From: Megalopta genalis
Lineage: Eukaryota; Arthropoda; Insecta; Hymenoptera; Halictidae
Assembly (NCBI RefSeq): GCF_051020955.1
Contig: NW_027476092.1
Location: 1,972,501-2,036,500 of the forward strand
Direction: 5' to 3'
Length of the DNA stretch: 64,000 nucleotides
Position 1 is the stretch's first letter, and each line of letters starts with the position of its first letter. The notes beneath the pieces are model-generated. The model was not told the origin of the DNA. It did no database searches and saw only the letters and a list, made by a program, of their open reading frames with translations. Below are positions 60,703-64,000 of the stretch, piece by piece. The translations under genes and the position numbers were made by a program.

Positions 60703-60997
60703 CATTTTTTCGTTTGTTCGTTTGTTTGTTTGTTCGTTTGTTCGTTTGTTCATTGGTTCGTTTGTTCGTTTGTTCGTTTGTTCGTTTGTTCGTTTGTTCG
60801 TTTGTTCGTTTGTTCGTTTGTTCGTTTGTTCATTTGTTGATTTGTTCATTGGTTCGTTTGTTCGTTTGTTCGTTTGATCAGTTGTTAATTTGTTCGTTTG
60901 TTCATTTGTTCATTTGTTCATTTGTTCACTTGTTCATTTGTTCCTTTGTTCATTTGTTCATTTGTTCAGTTGTTGCTTTGTTCAGTTGTTAATTTGT
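60703..60997. repeat. CpG cassette R
   Basis: About 15 TTCG units (60709-60828), TGATCAGTTGTTAA at 60875, CAGTTGTTGCTTTG at about 60966. Counterpart of O with one unit fewer. Confidence 0.9.
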
Positions 60998-62029
60998 TCA
61001 TTTGTTCATTTGTTCAATTGTTCATTTGTTCTTTTGTTCATTTGTTCATTTGCTTATTTGCTCATTTGTTCATTTGTTCATTTGTTCAGTTGTTCAGTTG
61101 TTCATTTGTTCATTTGTTCATTTGTTCATTTGATCATTTGTTCATTTGTTCACTTGTTCATTTGTTCATTTGTTCATTTGTTCATTTGTTCATTTGTTCT
61201 TTTGTTCATTTGTTCATTTGTTCATTTGTTCATTTGTTCATTTGCTCATTTGTTAATTTGTTCATTTGTTCATTTGTTCATTTGTTCATTTGTTCATTTG
61301 TTCATTTGCTCATTTGCTCATTTGCTCATTTGCTCATTTGCTCATTTGCTCATTTATTCATTTGTTCATTTTTCATTTGTTCATTTGTTCATTTGTTCAT
61401 TTGTTCATTCGTTCATTCGTTCATTCGTTCATATGTTCATTTGTTCATTTGTTCATTTGTTCATTTGTTCATTTGTTCATTTCTTCATTTGTTCATTTGT
61501 TCATTTGTTCAATTGTTCATGTGTTCATTTGTTCATTTGTCCATTTGTTCATTTGTTCATTTGTTCATTTGTCTATTTCTTCATTTGTTCATTTGTCCAT
61601 TTGTTCATTTGTTCATTTGATCATTTGTTCATTTGTTCATTTGTTCATTTGATCATTTGTTCACTTGTTCATTTGTTCATTTGTTCATTTGTCCATTTGT
61701 CCATTTGTTCATTTGTTCATTTGTCCATTTGTTCATTTGTCCATTTGTTCATTTGTTCATTTGTTCATATGTTCATTTGTTCATTTGTTCATTTGTTCAT
61801 TTGCTTATTTGTTCATTTGTTCATTTGTTCAGTTGTTAATTTGTTCATTTGTTCATTTGTTCATTTGTTCATTTGTTCATTTGTCCATTTGTTCATTTGT
61901 CCATTTGTCCATTTGTCCATTTGTTCATTTTTCCATTTGTTCATTTGTTAATTTGTTCATTTGTTCACTTTTTCATTTGTTCATTGGTTCATTTGTTCAC
62001 TTGTTCATTTGTCCATTTGTCCATTTGTC

Positions 62030-62291
62030 CATTTTTTCGTTTGTTCGTTTGTTCGTTTGTTCGTTTGTTCATTGGTTCGTTTGTTCGTTTGTTCGTTTGT
62101 TCGTTTGTTCGTTTGTTCATTTGTTGATTTGTTCATTGGTTCGTTTGTTCGTTTGTTCGTTTGATCAGTTGTTAATTTGTTCGTTTGTTCATTTGTTCAT
62201 TTGTTCATTTGTTCATTTGTTCATTTGTTCATTTGTTCATTTGTTCATTTGTCCATTTGTTCAGTTGTTGCTTTGTTTAGTTGTTAATTTG
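62030..62291. repeat. CpG cassette S
   Basis: About 10 TTCG units (62036-62115), TGATCAGTTGTTAA at 62162, then GTTGCTTTGTTTAGTTG as in P. Confidence 0.9.
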
Positions 62292-62921
62292 TTCATTTGT
62301 TCATTTGTTCATTTGTTCGTTTGTTCATTGGTTCGTTTGTTCATTCGTTCATTTATCCATTTGTTCATTTGTTCATTTGTCCATTTTTCCATTTGTTCAT
62401 TTGTCTATTTCTTCATTTGCTCATTTGTCCATTTGTTCATTTGTTCATTTGTTCATTTGTCCATTTGTCCATTTGTCCATTTGTTCATTTGTCCATTTGT
62501 TCATTTGTTCATTTGTCCATTTGTTCATTTGTTCATTTGTTCATTTATTCATTTGTTCTTTAGTTCATTTGTTCATTTGTTCATTTGTTCATTTGTTCAT
62601 TTGTTCATTTGTTCATTTGTTCATTTGTTCATTCTTCATTTCTTCATTTGTTCACTTGTTCATTTGCTCATTTGCTCATTTGCTCATTTGTTCATTTGTT
62701 CATTTTTCATTTGTTCATTTGTTCATTATTTCATTATTTCATTTGTTCATTTGTTCATTTGTTCATTTGTTCATTTTTCATTTGTTCATTTGTTCATTAT
62801 TTCATTATTTCATTTGTTCATTATTTCATTTGTTCAATTGTTCATTTGTTCTTTTGTTCATTTGTTCATTTGCTTATTTGTTCATTTGTTCATTTGTTCA
62901 TTTGTTCATTTGTTCAGTTGT

Positions 62922-63034
62922 TCAGTTGTTAATTTGTTCATTTGTTCATTTTTTTCATTTGTTCATTTGTTCATTTTTTCATATGTTCATTTGTTCATTT
63001 GTTCATTTGCTCATTTGCTCATTTGCTCATTTGT
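62922..63034. repeat. Right-domain CATATG marker block 16
   Basis: Doubled CAGTTGTTCAGTTGTTAA and CATTTTTTCATATG at about 62972; counterpart of block 13 at 7,801 bp. Confidence 0.86.
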
Positions 63035-64000
63035 TCATTTGTTCATTTGTTCATTTGTCCATTTCTCCATTTGTCCATTTGTTCATTTGTTCATTTGTTC
63101 ATTTGTTCATTTGTTCATTTGTTCATTTGTTCATTTGTTCATTTGTTCATTTGTCCATTTGTTCATTTGTTCATTTGTTCATTTGTTCATTTGTTCATTT
63201 GTTCATTTGATCATTTGTTCATTTGTTCATTTGTTCATTTGTTCATTTGTTCATTTGTTCATTTGTTCATTTGTTCTTTTGTTCATTTGTTCATTTGTTC
63301 ATTTGTTCATTCTTCATTTGTTCATTTGTTCATTTGTTCATTTGTTCATTTGCTCATTTGCTCATTTGTTCATTTGTTCATTTTTCATTTGTTCATTTGT
63401 TCATTTGTTCATTATTTCATTTGTTCATTTGTTCATTTGTTCATTTGTTCATTTGTTCATTCTTCATTTGTTCATTTGTTCATTTGTTCATTTGTTCATT
63501 TGTTCAATTGTTCATTTGTTCTTTTGTTCATTTGTTCATTTGCTTATTTGTTCATTTGTTCATTTGTTCTTTTGTTCATTTGTTCATTTGTTCATTTGTT
63601 CATTCTTCATTTGTTCATTTGTTCATTTGTTCATTTGTTCATTTGTTCATTTGTTCATTGGTTCATTTGTTCTTTTGTTCATTTGTTCATTTGTTCATTT
63701 GTTCATTCTTCATTTGTTCATTTGTTCATTTGTTCATTCTTCATTTGTTCATTTGTTCATTTGTTCATTTGTTCATTTGTTCATTTGCTCATTTGCTCAT
63801 TTGTTCATTTGTTCATTTGTTCATTTGTTCATTTGTCCATTTCTCCATTTGTCCATTTGTTCATTTGTTCATTTGTTCATTTGTTCATTTGTTCATTTGT
63901 TCAATTGTTCATTTGTTCTTTTGTTCATTTGTTCATTTGCTTATTTGTTCATTTGTTCATTTGTTCATTTGTTCATTTGTTCATTTGTTCATTTGTTCAT

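Larger units (their letters stand above)
1..64000. repeat. Octanucleotide satellite array (TTTGTTCA)n
   Basis: Every line of the window reads as TTTGTTCA or a one- to two-base variant; I found no stretch of unique DNA. Common variants are TTTGTTCG, TTTGTCCA, TTTGCTCA, TTTGATCA, TTTGTACA, TTTATTCA, TTTCTTCA, TTTTTTCA, TTGGTTCA, TTCGTTCA, CTTGTTCA, ATTGTTCA and GTTGTTCA. Most of the array keeps 8-bp phase. Rare 9-nt units shift it by +1 (left half) and 7-nt units by -1 (right half). The unit has no + strand stop codon and no ATG, so the long open frames in all three + frames are by-products of the repeat. The array continues past both edges. I do not recognise it as a named satellite family. 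Confidence 0.98.
57240..64000. repeat. 7.85-kb higher-order unit, second copy (cut by window end)
   Basis: Repeats 49,383-56,199 in the same order: cassettes Q, R and S and marker blocks 14-16. It continues past the window edge without divergence. Confidence 0.87.

Noticed and set aside
1..64000. CRISPR array
   Set aside because: Repeats are regular but there are no unique spacers, the unit is 8 bp, and no cas genes are present.
1..64000. Telomeric repeat
   Set aside because: The unit has no G-run and does not resemble known TTAGGG-type or other G-rich telomere units; variants and higher-order structure are also unlike a terminal telomere.
1..64000. Assembly or simulated artefact
   Set aside because: Not fully excluded, but copy-specific private mutations, nested lineages and whole-unit indels between duplicates look like natural satellite evolution. 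Only the pairs with constant offset (5,914 and 10,587 bp) deserve a read-level check.

Overview
The whole 64-kb window is one uninterrupted tandem array of an 8-bp unit, read on the + strand as TTTGTTCA (reverse complement TGAACAAA), roughly 8,000 copies. Both window edges lie inside the array. I see no unique sequence, protein gene, RNA gene, transposon, CRISPR array or origin. A continuous short-unit satellite of this size, carrying nested higher-order repeats, points to a eukaryotic heterochromatic block; nothing identifies the species. The + strand is about 62% T and 75% pyrimidine, with about 25% G+C. Very long open frames exist only because the unit has no stop codon in any + frame. All three frames give the same octapeptide FVHLFICS, since 8 is not a multiple of 3.

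The array is strongly structured by variant units. (1) 1-3400: a mosaic of TTTGTTCA and TTTGTTCG ending in two pure TTCG blocks. (2) About 3.7-27 kb: a left domain marked by 14 copies of a ~230-bp variant block. These fall into types T1, T2 and C and recur in the order T1 - GATTATTTTTAC - T2 - C for three cycles, followed by a fourth cycle lacking T1 and then C-only copies. (3) From 19.2 kb onward: 17 cassettes, each a pure TTCG (CpG-bearing) block closed by TGATCAGTTGTTAA. (4) About 30.7-64 kb: a right domain with GCTC, GTCC, TTATTTCA and 7-nt units, marked by 16 copies of a CATTTTTTCATATG block. A 1.1-kb piece of right-domain sequence (21.05-22.13 kb) sits inside the left domain.

Large internal duplications connect these parts: 16.59-21.05 with 22.50-26.96 kb (offset 5,914); 12.55-14.88 with 15.65-18.04 kb (offset about 3.1 kb); 21.05-22.13 with 31.64-32.72 kb (offset 10,587); 38.04-39.86 with 51.85-53.65 kb (offset about 13.80 kb); and 49.38-56.20 with 57.24-64.00 kb (offset 7.80-7.86 kb). 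The picture is growth by replication slippage at the 8-bp scale, with repeated kilobase-scale unequal exchange or segmental copying. Any cellular role (centromere, heterochromatin, sex chromosome or other) cannot be decided from this sequence.
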